Assembly (NCBI RefSeq): GCF_000021645.1
Contig: NC_011661.1
Coordinates: forward strand, 1,086,723 to 1,150,722
Source of the DNA: Dictyoglomus turgidum DSM 6724
GTDB lineage: Bacteria; Dictyoglomota; Dictyoglomia; Dictyoglomales; Dictyoglomaceae
Length of the DNA: 64,000 bases
Reading direction: 5' to 3'
Positions 8,601-19,055 of this stretch are shown one piece after another (positions within the stretch are counted from its first letter, which is position 1; each line of letters opens with the position of its first letter). Position numbers and translations under genes: made by a program. Below the pieces are notes generated by a model. The model did not search any database, was not told the DNA's origin, and saw only the letters and a list, made by a program, of their open reading frames with translations.

Positions 8601-11162
8601 ATGGAGAATATGACTCCTTTATATAGGCAATATAAGTCCATAAAAGATCAATTTTCCGACGCTATTCTTCTTTTTAGGTTGGGAGATTTTTATGAGGCTT
8701 TTGAAGAAGATGCAAAGATAATCTCTCAAGAGCTTGATATTGTGTTAACTTCCAAAGAGATTGGTAAGGGCAAAAGAATCCCTATGGCTGGGGTTCCCTA
8801 TCATTCCTTGGATAGCTATTTGTCTAAATTAGTACAAAAGAAGTATAAGGTGGCAATTTGCGAACAAGTCGAAGATCCAGCATTAGCAAAAGGTCTTGTG
8901 AGAAGAGAAGTAGTAAGAGTCATTACACCAGGGACTTTAGTAGAGGATACATTACTTGAGGATAAAAACAACAATTTCCTTTCTTCAATTTATGCTTTGA
9001 ATAGAGAATATTTAGCTCTTGCTACTATTGATGTCTCTACGGGGGAGTTTTTTGCTACTGAATGGAGAGGAAAGGATGCAGAGGAAATAATTTATTCTGA
9101 ATTGGTTAGGTTAAAGCCTAAGGAGATAATATTACCCTTTTCATTAAAAGATCTTCTCTCAGAGTTATTAAGTGATCTAAAAAGAGAGGTAGATCCCAAA
9201 ATTACTCTTTTAGAAGATAGTTATTTTGAGCCTTCAGATCATCAAATTAGTTATTCTGAACCAGAAGAGAACTATCCTCTTGCTGAGAAGTCTATAAATG
9301 GGGTTTTAAGCTACATAAAAGAAGTAATGTTTACTATTCCTACCCACATTGAGAGGGTAGAATTTTATAAACCTCAGCAATATTTGATCCTTGATAGTAC
9401 TGCAATAAAACATTTAGAGCTTCTTGAGACAGTAAGAGAAGGACAAAGAAGAGGAAGTCTAATATGGGTACTTGATAAGACTTTGACTTCCATGGGAGCA
9501 AGACTTCTAAAAAAATGGCTCTTGCAACCTCTTTTAAATGTGAATGCCATAAAAAAGAGGCAAGAAGCTATAAAGGAGTTCTTAGACAAGGATCCTTGGA
9601 GAAGAGAAATGGAAGAGATACTAAAAGAGATGCCAGATCTTGAGAGGATAAACTCAAGAATAAATTATAATACTGCGACTCCAAAGGAATTAATATATCT
9701 AAGACAAGCTTTATCTTTTTTACCCTTATTGAGAAAGTCCCTTGAAAAAGCAGAGTCCAACAGATTGAAGGAGCTGAAAGAAAACTTACCTAATCTTGAA
9801 CCTTTATACGAAGAGCTTGATAGAGCTCTTGTAGAAAGTCCTCCTTCTCATATCAAAGATGGAGGATATATAAAAGATGGTTATGATCCAAATCTTGATG
9901 AGCTGAGGAAACTTCTAAGAGAAAGTAAAGATTGGCTAATTAACCTTGAGAACCGAGAAAGAGAAAGAACGGGTATAAAATCTCTCAAGATTGGATATAA
10001 TCAAGTTTTTGGCTATTACATAGAGGTAACAAAGGCGAATTTAAATTTGGTTCCTTCGGATTATATAAGAAAGCAGACCCTAGTCAATGCAGAAAGATTT
10101 ATTACGCCAGAGTTAAAAGAGTGGGAGAATAAAATCCTTCATGCGGAGGATAATATTAAAAAAATAGAAGAAGAACTCTTTCAAAATCTAAGAAAGAAGG
10201 TTATTAAACATTCTAAGGACATTACCACTTTTGCTCAGACCATCGCGGAGATTGATGTGTATATATCTCTTGCTAAGGCAGCAAGGGAGTATAATTATGT
10301 GTGTCCTCAAATTACTAATGATTATGAGGTAATAATAAGAGAGGGAAGACATCCAGTAATTGAAAGAATGCTTCCTCCAGGAACTTTTGTACCTAACGAT
10401 GCTTATCTTAACAAAGACAAGTTTATTGATCTAATAACAGGACCTAATATGGCTGGAAAGTCCACCTATATAAGACAGATTGCTTTAATCATTATCCTTG
10501 CTCAAATGGGTTCTTTTATTCCGGCCAAAGAGGCAAAAATTGGAGTGGTAGACAGGATCTTTACAAGAATAGGAGCATGGGATGATATATCCTCTGGGGA
10601 AAGCACTTTCCTTGTGGAGATGAAGGAGGTTGGAAACATACTTTCTCATGCTACAGAAAGAAGTTTAATAATTCTTGATGAAGTGGGTAGAGGAACCAGC
10701 ACCTACGATGGAATAAGTATTGCATGGGCTATAGTGGAGTATATCCATAACAAAATAAAGGCTAAAACTCTTTTTGCTACTCACTATCATGAACTTACAG
10801 AGCTTGAAAAAGAGCTAAAACATCTTAAAAATCTTAGCGTAGCAGTACAGGAAAAAGGTAAAGACATAATCTTTTTACACAAAATAGCGGAAAAACCAGC
10901 TGATAAAAGCTATGGAATCTACGTAGCTCAACTTGCAGACCTACCGAAAGAGGTCATTGAGAGAGCAGAAAAGATTTTGTTTGAACTTGAAAAGGGAAGG
11001 GAAATTAAGAAGAAAGAAATTGTACAACTTCCGCTGTTCTCAGAGATTACTGATTCTAAGCTTGAAAAATTAAAAAATGAAATTCTATCTTTAAATACTA
11101 ATGAGCTTACTCCAATCCAGGCTCTTTTAAAAATCCATGAATGGAAGGAACTTATAAAGTAA
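8601..11162 (+). CDS. mutS: DNA mismatch repair protein MutS
   Basis: Recognises mismatches and small loops and recruits MutL. The N-terminal mismatch-binding motif GDFYEAF is present. The ATPase domain carries Walker A GPNMAGKST, the signature around ISSGESTFLVEM, Walker B LIILDEVGRGTS, and the H-loop ATHYHEL. I take ATG 8601, two bases after the miaB stop; an upstream TTG at 8589 would overlap miaB and adds non-conserved residues, and ATG 8610 is an alternative. That gives 853 residues, normal for MutS1. There is no Smr domain, so this is not MutS2. mutL follows 3 bp later. Confidence 0.97.
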   Translation: MENMTPLYRQYKSIKDQFSDAILLFRLGDFYEAFEEDAKIISQELDIVLTSKEIGKGKRIPMAGVPYHSLDSYLSKLVQKKYKVAICEQVEDPALAKGLVRREVVRVITPGTLVEDTLLEDKNNNFLSSIYALNREYLALATIDVSTGEFFATEWRGKDAEEIIYSELVRLKPKEIILPFSLKDLLSELLSDLKREVDPKITLLEDSYFEPSDHQISYSEPEENYPLAEKSINGVLSYIKEVMFTIPTHIERVEFYKPQQYLILDSTAIKHLELLETVREGQRRGSLIWVLDKTLTSMGARLLKKWLLQPLLNVNAIKKRQEAIKEFLDKDPWRREMEEILKEMPDLERINSRINYNTATPKELIYLRQALSFLPLLRKSLEKAESNRLKELKENLPNLEPLYEELDRALVESPPSHIKDGGYIKDGYDPNLDELRKLLRESKDWLINLENRERERTGIKSLKIGYNQVFGYYIEVTKANLNLVPSDYIRKQTLVNAERFITPELKEWENKILHAEDNIKKIEEELFQNLRKKVIKHSKDITTFAQTIAEIDVYISLAKAAREYNYVCPQITNDYEVIIREGRHPVIERMLPPGTFVPNDAYLNKDKFIDLITGPNMAGKSTYIRQIALIIILAQMGSFIPAKEAKIGVVDRIFTRIGAWDDISSGESTFLVEMKEVGNILSHATERSLIILDEVGRGTSTYDGISIAWAIVEYIHNKIKAKTLFATHYHELTELEKELKHLKNLSVAVQEKGKDIIFLHKIAEKPADKSYGIYVAQLADLPKEVIERAEKILFELEKGREIKKKEIVQLPLFSEITDSKLEKLKNEILSLNTNELTPIQALLKIHEWKELIK

Positions 11163-11165
11163 ATC

Positions 11166-12884
11166 ATGGGAAAAGTAATCTTATTGCCTGAAGAAATAAG
11201 AAATAAGATAGCTGCAGGAGAAGTAATAGAAAGACCTGTATCTGTGGTTAAGGAACTTGTTGAAAACTCTATTGATGCAGGAGCTAAAAGGATTACTGTG
11301 GAATTTATAAATGGTGGAGAGACCTTGATATCAGTTATAGACGATGGTGAGGGAATGACAAAAGAAGATGCTATTCTTGCCTTGAATAGGTTTGCTACAA
11401 GCAAAATTAAGACAGAAGAAGATCTATATAATATAAAAACCCTTGGTTTTAGAGGAGAAGCCCTTGCAAGTATAGCAAGTGTATCTAAAGTGGAGGTAAG
11501 ATCAAAGACTGAAACAGAGGATGGAGTTTTTATAAAAGTTGAAGGAGGAGTCATTCAGGAAATAAATCTTTGGCAAGGTTCAAAAGGGACGGTAATTAAA
11601 GTTTTTGATCTTTTCTATAATGTGCCTGCAAGGAGAAAGTTTTTAAAAAGTAAAACCACTGAGACAAATTTAATTGTGGATTTCGTAAAAAGAATTGCTA
11701 TGGCCTATCCTGAGATCTCTTTTCAACTTATTCAAGATGGAAAAAATAAATTTATAACATCGGGAAACGGTAAGTTAGAAGATGTAGTTTCACTACTTTT
11801 TGATATAGAGATTCATAACAATTTAATATTTTTACAAAGAAAAGAAGGAAATTACATTATAGAGGGATTTATAAGTAAGCCTGGAAAGCTTATTTCTTTA
11901 AAGTCTCAGGATTATTTTTATGTAAATAGAAGGTGGGTTAGAAATAATATTATTCTTCAAGCTATAAAAGAAGGATATAAAAATAGACTTCTTGAGGGTT
12001 ATTTTCCTTTTTCTATAGTTTTCTTAACCCTTCCATACCATGAGGTTGATGTTAATGTGCATCCTACAAAAAGAGAAATAAAGTTTGAAAAAGAAAAAGA
12101 AGTATACGAATTCGTGTCGAAAGCTATAAAAGAGGCATTGGATAGTGAAGATAAAAGATTTTTTAGTGGGGTAAAAGCATTAGAGGGCAAAGAACATAAG
12201 AATCATGTTGGGATAAAAACAGAAAAAGAGCTTCTTTCTTTGCCCATGGAATTTGAGCATAAGTCAGAAAATAAACTCTCTGAGGATATAAGTGAATACA
12301 TCTCTTTAAAGTCAGGATTTAGGATTGTAGGACAAATATTTGACAATTATATAATTGTGGAGACAAAGGATAGGGTTTATATAATAGACCAGCATGCAGC
12401 TCATGAGAGAATTAGATACGAAGAGTTGAAGAAAGAGTTAAGTTTAGGGTACCTTCAAAATGTAGAGATCCTTTTCCCCTTAGTTATTGAGGTTTCGGAA
12501 GAAGAAAAAGAATTATTAAATAAGCACAAAGATCTGCTGGAAAAGTTTGCTTTCTCATGGGAAGATTTTGGGCCTTATCATATAAGAATTATAAGAGTAC
12601 CTTACGAGTTTTTGAAATTTGATTCTAAGTCTATAGAAAACCTCTTTCAAGAGATAATATCTGATATAAGTGAGAAAGATCTCTCTAAGTTGGAAGACAA
12701 AATAATTAAGAGTATGGCATGTCATAGTGCTATAAGGAGTGGAAATATTCTTGTAAGAGAAGAGATGGAAGTGTTAATAAACTTAATATTTGAAAGAAAG
12801 ATTCCTTTAACTTGTCCTCATGGAAGACCTTACATATGGGAAATTAGTAAGGAAGAGTTAGAGAGGTACTTCCATAGAAGATGA
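11166..12884 (+). CDS. mutL: DNA mismatch repair protein MutL, endonuclease-competent type
   Basis: A 572-residue GHKL ATPase with N-terminal motifs [20 protein letters not shown] and [10 protein letters not shown]. The C-terminal domain contains the metal-binding endonuclease motif [13 protein letters not shown] (Asp408 first), plus ACHSAIRSG and CPHGRPYIW. These are the hallmarks of MutL proteins that nick DNA themselves in organisms lacking MutH. It overlaps miaA by 4 bp (ATGA). The linker between the domains (about residues 335-380) is charged and poorly conserved, as usual. Confidence 0.97.
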   Translation: MGKVILLPEEIRNKIAAGEVIERPVSVVKELVENSIDAGAKRITVEFINGGETLISVIDDGEGMTKEDAILALNRFATSKIKTEEDLYNIKTLGFRGEALASIASVSKVEVRSKTETEDGVFIKVEGGVIQEINLWQGSKGTVIKVFDLFYNVPARRKFLKSKTTETNLIVDFVKRIAMAYPEISFQLIQDGKNKFITSGNGKLEDVVSLLFDIEIHNNLIFLQRKEGNYIIEGFISKPGKLISLKSQDYFYVNRRWVRNNIILQAIKEGYKNRLLEGYFPFSIVFLTLPYHEVDVNVHPTKREIKFEKEKEVYEFVSKAIKEALDSEDKRFFSGVKALEGKEHKNHVGIKTEKELLSLPMEFEHKSENKLSEDISEYISLKSGFRIVGQIFDNYIIVETKDRVYIIDQHAAHERIRYEELKKELSLGYLQNVEILFPLVIEVSEEEKELLNKHKDLLEKFAFSWEDFGPYHIRIIRVPYEFLKFDSKSIENLFQEIISDISEKDLSKLEDKIIKSMACHSAIRSGNILVREEMEVLINLIFERKIPLTCPHGRPYIWEISKEELERYFHRR

Positions 12885-13861
12885 AGATACCATTAGCGGT
12901 TATTCTTGGGCCAACAGGAACTGGAAAAACTAAGCTTTCTCTTGAGCTTGCTAAATATCTTCCTGTGGAAATTGTTTCTGTAGACTCCATGCAAATTTAT
13001 CAAGGAATGGATATTGGAACCGCAAAACCTTCCTTAGAAGATAGAGAAAAAGTTCCTCATCATTTAATAGATATTGTTCTTCCAGATTATTTCTTCACGG
13101 TGGCAGAATTCAGAGAGAGGGCCCTAAAAGTTATAGAAGAAATATATGCGAGAAGAAGATTTCCTCTCCTTGTGGGGGGCACACCTCTTTATTATAAAGT
13201 ACTATTTGGAGAATTTTCTATTCCTCACGTTCCTCCTGATCTTGAATTTAGAAGGAAAATGAAAGAACTTGCAGAAAAAGAAGGAGAATATAAATTATAT
13301 GAAGAATTAAAAAAAATAGATCCAAAAACTGCATCTAAAATTCATCCAAGGGATTTAAAAAGAATAATTAGAGCTCTTGAAGTCTATTATAAAGTAGGGA
13401 AACCAATAAGTGAGCTCGCTGGTGAGAAAAAAGAAGATAGATTTTACATTTCTAAGATAGGTCTTTATATGCCGAGAGATTTACACTATAGGATTTTAGA
13501 AGAAAGAGTTGATAAAATGATTGAGCAAGGGTTGGTTGATGAGGTTAGAAATCTTTACTTGAAAGGTATCAACGAAAATTTTGTCTCTATGCAAGGAATA
13601 GGATATAAAGAGATATTAAGGTATTTAAGAGGAGAACTTACTCTTGAGGAGAGTATAAATCTTATAAAGAAGAGAACCAAGGAGTTTGTAAAGAGGCAAT
13701 ATACATGGTTCAAAAAATACAAAGATATTCATTGGTTTGATGTCTCTCAATATTCTCTTTCACAACTTGCTAAATTAGTTTATAATACCATAATAAATGA
13801 TTGGGAGAACCAAGGTTATAAATATCAAAATCGGGAAGGAGTGAATTATTTTAATGATTAA
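12881..13861 (+). CDS. miaA: tRNA dimethylallyltransferase MiaA
   Basis: A 326-residue transferase that puts the dimethylallyl group on A37 of tRNAs, the first step before MiaB. The P-loop is [10 protein letters not shown] at residues about 10-19. The [17 protein letters not shown] segment with catalytic Asp, GGTPLYYK, and the C-terminal [13 protein letters not shown] motif are all present. Length is family typical. It overlaps mutL by 4 bp and the following aminotransferase gene by 8 bp. No hfq gene follows, unlike the proteobacterial arrangement. Confidence 0.96.
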   Translation: MKIPLAVILGPTGTGKTKLSLELAKYLPVEIVSVDSMQIYQGMDIGTAKPSLEDREKVPHHLIDIVLPDYFFTVAEFRERALKVIEEIYARRRFPLLVGGTPLYYKVLFGEFSIPHVPPDLEFRRKMKELAEKEGEYKLYEELKKIDPKTASKIHPRDLKRIIRALEVYYKVGKPISELAGEKKEDRFYISKIGLYMPRDLHYRILEERVDKMIEQGLVDEVRNLYLKGINENFVSMQGIGYKEILRYLRGELTLEESINLIKKRTKEFVKRQYTWFKKYKDIHWFDVSQYSLSQLAKLVYNTIINDWENQGYKYQNREGVNYFND

Positions 13862-15059
13862 AAAGGCAAAAAGAATTGAAAATCTTCCTCCTTATCTATT
13901 TGCCCGTATAGATCAGCTAAAAGAAGAGGCTATAAATAGAGGTATAGATGTGATTAGTCTTGGGATTGGTGATCCTGATCAGCCTACACCGATGCCTATA
14001 GTACAAAAATTATGTGAGGAGGCCTTAAATCCTGCTAATCATAGATATCCATCCTACGAAGGCCTTTTGGAGTATCGTCAGGCGGTAGCAAACTGGTATA
14101 AATATAGATTTAACGTAGATCTTGATCCTAAAAAGGAAGTATTGTCTCTTATAGGATCCAAAGAAGGATTAGTACATATGATATGGGGCCTTGTGGATAG
14201 AGGAGATATAGTTCTGTGTCCAGATCCTGGATATCCTGTGTACAGAATTTCTACTCTTCTTGCTGAAGGAGAACCTTATTCTATTCCCCTTAAAATTGAG
14301 AATAAATTTCTTCCAAAGTGGGAAGATATTCCGACCGAGATTGCTAAAAAAGCTAAAGTTATGTTTTTGAACTATCCTAGTAATCCCACGGGTGCAGTTA
14401 TAGACAAAAAAGGATTAGAAGAAGCTGTAAAATTTGCCAAAGAATACGATATTATTATTTTATATGATAATGCCTATTCAGAAATAACTTTTGACGGCTT
14501 TGTGGCTCCTTCTATTCTTGAAATTGATGGTGCTAAGGATATTGCTATAGAATTTAACTCTTTGTCAAAGACTTTTAATATGACTGGGTGGAGAATAGGC
14601 TATGCAGTGGGAAATGCAGATTTGATCTCTGTACTCTCAACAGTGAAAACCAATGTGGATTCAGGGGTTTTTCAAGCAATCCAATATGCTGCTATTGAGG
14701 CTTTAAATAATTTAAGAGATTTTTCAAAAGAAAGTGTGAAAATTTATCAAAGAAGAAGGGACATGGTACTTGATGCCTTCAAAGGTATGGGAGTTGAGAT
14801 ATTACCTCCCAAGGGTACTTTTTATGTATGGGTATCTGTTCCAGAAGGATTCACTTCTACAGATTTTGCAGCGTTTCTCTTGGAGGAGATTGGAGTGCTG
14901 GTGGTACCTGGAATTGGTTATGGTGATTATGGAGAAGGATATATAAGAATTTCTACAACTATAAGTGAGGATCGATTAATAGAGGCATTGAAAAGAGTTA
15001 AAGAATTTTTTGGGAGGGATGATTGGAAATCGAAAAAGCCATCCTTGTTGCTAAAATAA
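13854..15059 (+). CDS. dapL: LL-diaminopimelate aminotransferase (DapL-like)
   Basis: A 401-residue class I/II PLP aminotransferase. The N-terminal [17 protein letters not shown] and the [11 protein letters not shown] motif match DapL, which converts tetrahydrodipicolinate directly to LL-diaminopimelate for lysine and cell-wall synthesis. The PLP-lysine is in [17 protein letters not shown]. Other family residues include SNPTGAV, YDNAYSE and the terminal Arg in YIRIS. A general aspartate-type aminotransferase remains possible because these families are close. It overlaps miaA by 8 bp and hflX by 37 bp. The rest of the DAP pathway is not in the window. Confidence 0.85.
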   Translation: MIKKAKRIENLPPYLFARIDQLKEEAINRGIDVISLGIGDPDQPTPMPIVQKLCEEALNPANHRYPSYEGLLEYRQAVANWYKYRFNVDLDPKKEVLSLIGSKEGLVHMIWGLVDRGDIVLCPDPGYPVYRISTLLAEGEPYSIPLKIENKFLPKWEDIPTEIAKKAKVMFLNYPSNPTGAVIDKKGLEEAVKFAKEYDIIILYDNAYSEITFDGFVAPSILEIDGAKDIAIEFNSLSKTFNMTGWRIGYAVGNADLISVLSTVKTNVDSGVFQAIQYAAIEALNNLRDFSKESVKIYQRRRDMVLDAFKGMGVEILPPKGTFYVWVSVPEGFTSTDFAAFLLEEIGVLVVPGIGYGDYGEGYIRISTTISEDRLIEALKRVKEFFGRDDWKSKKPSLLLK

Positions 15060-16240
15060 GCGATTTAGAAGAATTAGAGGAACTTAAACTACTCTCTAAA
15101 ACTGCTGGTGTAAAAGTACAGAATGTATTACTTTTTGGAGGAGAGCCTGATCCTGCCTCCTTTTTGAGAAGTGGCAAATTAGAAGAATTGAAATATTTGG
15201 TAATGGAACAAAGAGCTGACTTAGTTATATTTAACAATGACCTGAGTCCTGTTCAACTTAGGAACATAGAAAAAGAGATACCTGCGAGGATAGTAGATAG
15301 AACTATGTTAATCCTTGATATTTTTGCTCAGCATGCAAGAAGCAAAGAAGGTAAAATCCAGGTTGAGCTTGCCCAATTGGAATATTTGCTTCCTAGGCTT
15401 ACGGGAAGAGGGGAGACTCTCTCAAGACTTGGAGGAGGAATAGGTACAAGAGGTCCAGGAGAGACTAAGCTTGAGATTGATAGAAGAAAAATAAGAAAAA
15501 GAATACATACTCTCAAAAAGGAACTTGAAGAGATAAAAAGAGAACGAGAGGTCCAGAGAAAACAACGATTAAATCTTCCTCAGATAGCTCTTGTAGGTTA
15601 TACTAATGCAGGAAAGTCAACATTATTTAATCTATTGACAGGAGCAAATGTCAGGGCTGAAGATTTACTTTTTGCTACTTTAGATCCCACAGTAAGAAAG
15701 GTTAATTTTAAAAATAATTGGGAAGTTTTGATATCTGACACTGTGGGATTTATAAGAAACTTGCCTGAAGAGCTATTAACTGCTTTTAGAGCAACTCTTG
15801 AGGAAATATACTACGTGGATCTCATATTGCATGTAATAGATATATCAGACAAAGACTTTAGAAAACAGATTGAGGTGGTGGAGTCTATATTAGAGGATAT
15901 GGGTATAGAAGATAAAACTATAATTAGAGTATACAACAAAATTGATCTCTTAAGTAAAGAAGAGGTTAGATATTTAAAGCAGGAATTAGATTATAAACCT
16001 TCAGTTTTTATCTCAGCAAAGGAAGGAATAGGGATAGAAAAACTTAAAGATCTAATTGTTAATGAACTTTTAAAGGGAGTGAGAAGATATAAAATCAACA
16101 TTCCATATAATAAGTTTAATTTGTTTCAAAAATATAGGGGAAAATTGTACATTGAGGAGGAAAATTATAAAGAAAATTTTGTGGAGATTAAAGCTCGGGT
16201 TCCTAAGGAATATAAAAAACTGCTTGATGAACTAAGATGA
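15023..16240 (+). CDS. hflX: Ribosome-associated GTPase HflX
   Basis: A 405-residue GTPase that splits stalled 70S ribosomes under stress, including heat. The N-terminal HflX domain is followed by the GRGETLSRLGGGIGTRGPGE glycine-rich loop, a coiled-coil linker, and a G domain with G1 GYTNAGKST, G3 DTVGFI and G4 NKID. The start is TTG with GGGAGG about 7 bp upstream. It overlaps dapL by 37 bp in another frame; an ATG at 15018 is out of frame. No later Met is plausible. The 3' end overlaps the convergent DUF72 gene by 9 bp. Confidence 0.94.
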   Translation: MEIEKAILVAKISDLEELEELKLLSKTAGVKVQNVLLFGGEPDPASFLRSGKLEELKYLVMEQRADLVIFNNDLSPVQLRNIEKEIPARIVDRTMLILDIFAQHARSKEGKIQVELAQLEYLLPRLTGRGETLSRLGGGIGTRGPGETKLEIDRRKIRKRIHTLKKELEEIKREREVQRKQRLNLPQIALVGYTNAGKSTLFNLLTGANVRAEDLLFATLDPTVRKVNFKNNWEVLISDTVGFIRNLPEELLTAFRATLEEIYYVDLILHVIDISDKDFRKQIEVVESILEDMGIEDKTIIRVYNKIDLLSKEEVRYLKQELDYKPSVFISAKEGIGIEKLKDLIVNELLKGVRRYKINIPYNKFNLFQKYRGKLYIEEENYKENFVEIKARVPKEYKKLLDELR

Positions 16241-16918
16241 TAATAATTTATACATAACTATTCCATTTTCTAACATGTAATCGTTGTTGAAAAATATATA
16301 AACTTTATCTGCGTTTAATTTTTTTATTCTCTCAACATATTCCCTTAACTCATCCTCATTATATTTATAGGAATACCATCTATCTTTTCCATGAAATCTT
16401 ATATAGGCTTTTTTTGTAGTCACAATAATTTTGTCGGGGAGTTTTGGTGCACTTACTGAGACAAAAGTTATATTATTCTCTTTCATTTTTTCTAAAATGC
16501 TCTCATAAAACCAATCAGCCCTTCTTGGTTCAAAAGCAAATTTATCTCCTAGCTGAGTGAATCTGTGAAAATCTATTAACTTTGAGATATTTTCTGAGCT
16601 CATACTTGGAGGAATTTGAAAGAGATAAAGTTCTATAAAGGGTTCTAAGGTTTTGAAGAGATTATAAAATCTTATCCAATTTTCTTTGGCATCCTCATTA
16701 AACTTATAAAGATGAGTTATAGATCTATGTACCTTTATTACAAATCTTAACTTATTTCCATATTTGACCCATCTCAAAATGGTTTTTTCTCGAGGAAAGT
16801 GATAAAAACTGCTATTTACTTCGATAGCATTAAATGGTGTGTTTTCTATATACCACCCTAAGTCCCTTTTAGGATTCCAGCTATAGCTCCACCCAGAAGT
16901 ACCTATAAAAATCTCCAT
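16232..16918 (-). CDS. DUF72 family protein (YecE-like)
   Basis: A 228-residue TIM-barrel-like protein of unknown function. Family motifs include FIGTSGWSY at the start, EVNSSFYHFP, FVIKVHRSITH, the FAFEPRRADWF segment, and AYIRFHGKDRW near the C-terminus. It is cytoplasmic, with no signal peptide. A TATAAT at about 16925-16930 on this strand is so close to the ATG that the transcript may be leaderless. The gene is transcribed divergently from rho and converges on hflX with a 9-bp overlap. It may be involved in nucleic-acid metabolism, but that is only a family-level guess. Confidence 0.85.
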   Translation of the reverse strand: MEIFIGTSGWSYSWNPKRDLGWYIENTPFNAIEVNSSFYHFPREKTILRWVKYGNKLRFVIKVHRSITHLYKFNEDAKENWIRFYNLFKTLEPFIELYLFQIPPSMSSENISKLIDFHRFTQLGDKFAFEPRRADWFYESILEKMKENNITFVSVSAPKLPDKIIVTTKKAYIRFHGKDRWYSYKYNEDELREYVERIKKLNADKVYIFFNNDYMLENGIVMYKLLSS

Positions 16919-16938
16919 GATTTTATTATATACTATAA

Positions 16939-16967
16939 TTGACTTTTTAAAATAATTGTTTTATACT
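16939..16967 (+). promoter_or_regulatory. Promoter of rho
   Basis: TTGACT (16939-16944), 17 bp, TATACT (16962-16967). It would produce a leader of about 110 nt before the rho ATG at 17086. The leader is AT-rich and holds two tiny open frames (ATG at 16971 and at 17028) of five and four codons. A long untranslated leader suits the known Rho autoregulation. Confidence 0.6.
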
Positions 16968-17085
16968 ATCATGAATTTTCAGCAATAACTGTATTTGTAC
17001 CTTCATAACTTTTATTCTTTCCTAAATATGTTTGTTTATTAAAACTTTTAAGAAATCTTTTCCAAAAAGGAGGTTAAATAAAGGG

Positions 17086-18510
17086 ATGTCTTATGAGGAT
17101 TTAGTACTCAAAACCAGAGCAGAATTAGTAGAAATTGCCAGAGAACTAAAAATACCTGGGTATTATCGTATGACAAAGGAGGAAATGATTGAAGCAATTA
17201 GCAGGAAATTAGAGGAGGGAGAGGTGGATTTAGAATCACCTAAGAGTGAGGTTTCTTCTTTACTTACTATAGAAAAAGGTGCTGGAATAAAAGGACTAGA
17301 GATTGAAGAGAAAAAAGAAGAGAAGGAGGAGAAAGAGGAAAAGCAAGAGCAAAAGGATAAAGTTATTATTGATGGCTTTGAATGCATATATAGGGAAGGT
17401 TATTTAGAGATAACAGAAGATGGCTATGGGTTTATTAGGAAAAATTTTAAGCCAAGTGATGAAGATGTATATATATCAGCCTCTCAGATTAAGAAGTTTG
17501 GTCTAAGATATGGAGATCTGATTGGAGGAATGGTTCGTCCACCGAAGGAAAATGAGAGATGGTATGCTATTCTAAGAATTGATACTGTAAATGGAAGAGA
17601 CTTAATGCATTCAAGGCAAAGACCCAAATTTGATGATTTAATTCCTTTCCATCCTACTGAAAGATTAAAGCTTGAAACCACTCCTGATGAGGTAGACACA
17701 AGATTAATAGATCTTCTTGCCCCTATAGGAAAAGGGCAAAGAGGATTAATTGTTTCTCCTCCTAAAGCTGGTAAAACTACACTGCTTAAGAAAATAGCGA
17801 ATGGTATATCTGCAAATCATAAAGAAGTAAAATTGTTTATTCTTCTAATAGATGAAAGACCAGAAGAAGTAACAGACTTTAGAAGATCAGTTCAGGGAGA
17901 AGTTATTGGTTCTACTTTTGATGAACCGCCTGAGAGGCATATACAGGTAGCAAAACTTGTTCTTGAAAGAGCAAAAAGACTTGTGGAATATGGAGAACAT
18001 GTGGTGATTCTGCTTGATAGTATCACAAGACTCGCAAGAGCTTATAACTGGGCTGTACCATCCAGTGGTAGAACTCTTTCAGGTGGAGTTGAGCTTGCTG
18101 CATTGCACCATGCAAAAGAATTTTTTGGGGCTGCACGTAATATTGAGGGGGGCGGTAGTTTAACCATTCTTGCTACTGCTTTAATAGAGACTGGTAGTAG
18201 AATGGATGATGTGATTTTTGAGGAGTTCAAGGGAACAGGAAATATGGAACTGGTTTTAGACAGAAAACTTGCTGATAGAAGAATTTTCCCAGCGATAAGT
18301 ATATCAAGATCTGGTACTAGAAAAGAAGAGTTACTGTATCCAGAGGACCAGTTGAAGAAAATTTGGTTCTTAAGAAGGACCTTGATAGGACAAGAAGAAG
18401 GTGAAGCTATTGAGGGATTAAAGAGGATGTTGAGGGAGACAAGAAATAACGAAGAGTTCTTGAGGGTTATTGATGGTATAATTAAGAAAGGTAATACTAT
18501 TAGAAGATAA
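17086..18510 (+). CDS. rho: Transcription termination factor Rho
   Basis: A hexameric RNA-dependent ATPase that terminates transcription. The start chosen is ATG 17086, after AAAAAGGAGG; a longer in-frame TTG at 17032 adds 18 basic residues and lacks a ribosome binding site. The order is an N-terminal Rho_N helix domain ([18 protein letters not shown]), a very acidic and Lys-rich insert at about residues 75-105, a cold-shock-like RNA-binding domain ([28 protein letters not shown]), and a RecA ATPase with Walker [13 protein letters not shown] near residue 225 and Walker [17 protein letters not shown]. About 474 residues, longer than E. coli Rho because of the insert. Confidence 0.96.
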   Translation: MSYEDLVLKTRAELVEIARELKIPGYYRMTKEEMIEAISRKLEEGEVDLESPKSEVSSLLTIEKGAGIKGLEIEEKKEEKEEKEEKQEQKDKVIIDGFECIYREGYLEITEDGYGFIRKNFKPSDEDVYISASQIKKFGLRYGDLIGGMVRPPKENERWYAILRIDTVNGRDLMHSRQRPKFDDLIPFHPTERLKLETTPDEVDTRLIDLLAPIGKGQRGLIVSPPKAGKTTLLKKIANGISANHKEVKLFILLIDERPEEVTDFRRSVQGEVIGSTFDEPPERHIQVAKLVLERAKRLVEYGEHVVILLDSITRLARAYNWAVPSSGRTLSGGVELAALHHAKEFFGAARNIEGGGSLTILATALIETGSRMDDVIFEEFKGTGNMELVLDRKLADRRIFPAISISRSGTRKEELLYPEDQLKKIWFLRRTLIGQEEGEAIEGLKRMLRETRNNEEFLRVIDGIIKKGNTIRR

Positions 18511-18543
18511 TTTTTAGATATTTGGGTAATGAGGTAAGAAAAA

Positions 18544-19053
18544 GTGAAGAAGATAGTAGTTGGTATTTCGTTTAGTCTTTTGTTAATATTTGTTATTTTT
18601 TTATTGTTCTTTTTTCCTTTTAAAACCAAGGTAGTACTCTATACCTATGATTCTAATAATCAGAGTTTAAGAAGAACCGATTCTGAGATTGAAGTAAGTT
18701 TGGCGGAAAGGTTGGTTTTTAAAAATAATCTTTATAAAAAAGTTATTTTAAAACTAATTGAAGAATCAGATAGTAATAAAGATCATTTCCCAATACCTAA
18801 AGGTACAAGGCTTTTGAGTGTGAGTTTAAAAGATGAAGTAGCGTATGTTAATTTTTCGGAAGAGTTTAAGAGAAATCATCCAGGCGGAAGCTTAGGAGAG
18901 ATTTTAACGATTTATAGTATTGTAGATACATTGACTGAATTTCCTGAAATCAAAAAAGTTCAAATACTTATTGGGGGAGCAGTGGTTGAAACTCTTGCTG
19001 GACATATTGATCTTACTTCTCCCCTAGAACGAGATTTGTCAATGGTTAAGTGA
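18544..19053 (+). CDS. Membrane-anchored GerMN domain protein
   Basis: A 169-residue protein with one N-terminal membrane segment (residues about 5-25, IVVGISFSLLLIFVIFLLFFF) and an extracytoplasmic GerMN domain. The domain is recognised from IPKGTRLLSVSLKDEVAYVNFSEEF and ILTIYSIVDTLTEFPEIKKVQILIGG. GerM-type domains occur in spore-forming Firmicutes but also in non-spore-formers and in LpqB-type lipoproteins, so sporulation need not be implied. It starts at GTG after GAGGTAAG. It lies 33 bp after rho and overlaps or abuts the next phosphoesterase. Probably cell-envelope related; exact role unknown. Confidence 0.85.
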   Translation: MKKIVVGISFSLLLIFVIFLLFFFPFKTKVVLYTYDSNNQSLRRTDSEIEVSLAERLVFKNNLYKKVILKLIEESDSNKDHFPIPKGTRLLSVSLKDEVAYVNFSEEFKRNHPGGSLGEILTIYSIVDTLTEFPEIKKVQILIGGAVVETLAGHIDLTSPLERDLSMVK

Positions 19054-19055
19054 AG

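Noticed and set aside
18544-19053. Evidence for sporulation from the GerMN domain
   Set aside because: A single GerMN domain also occurs in non-spore-formers and no other sporulation genes are visible.
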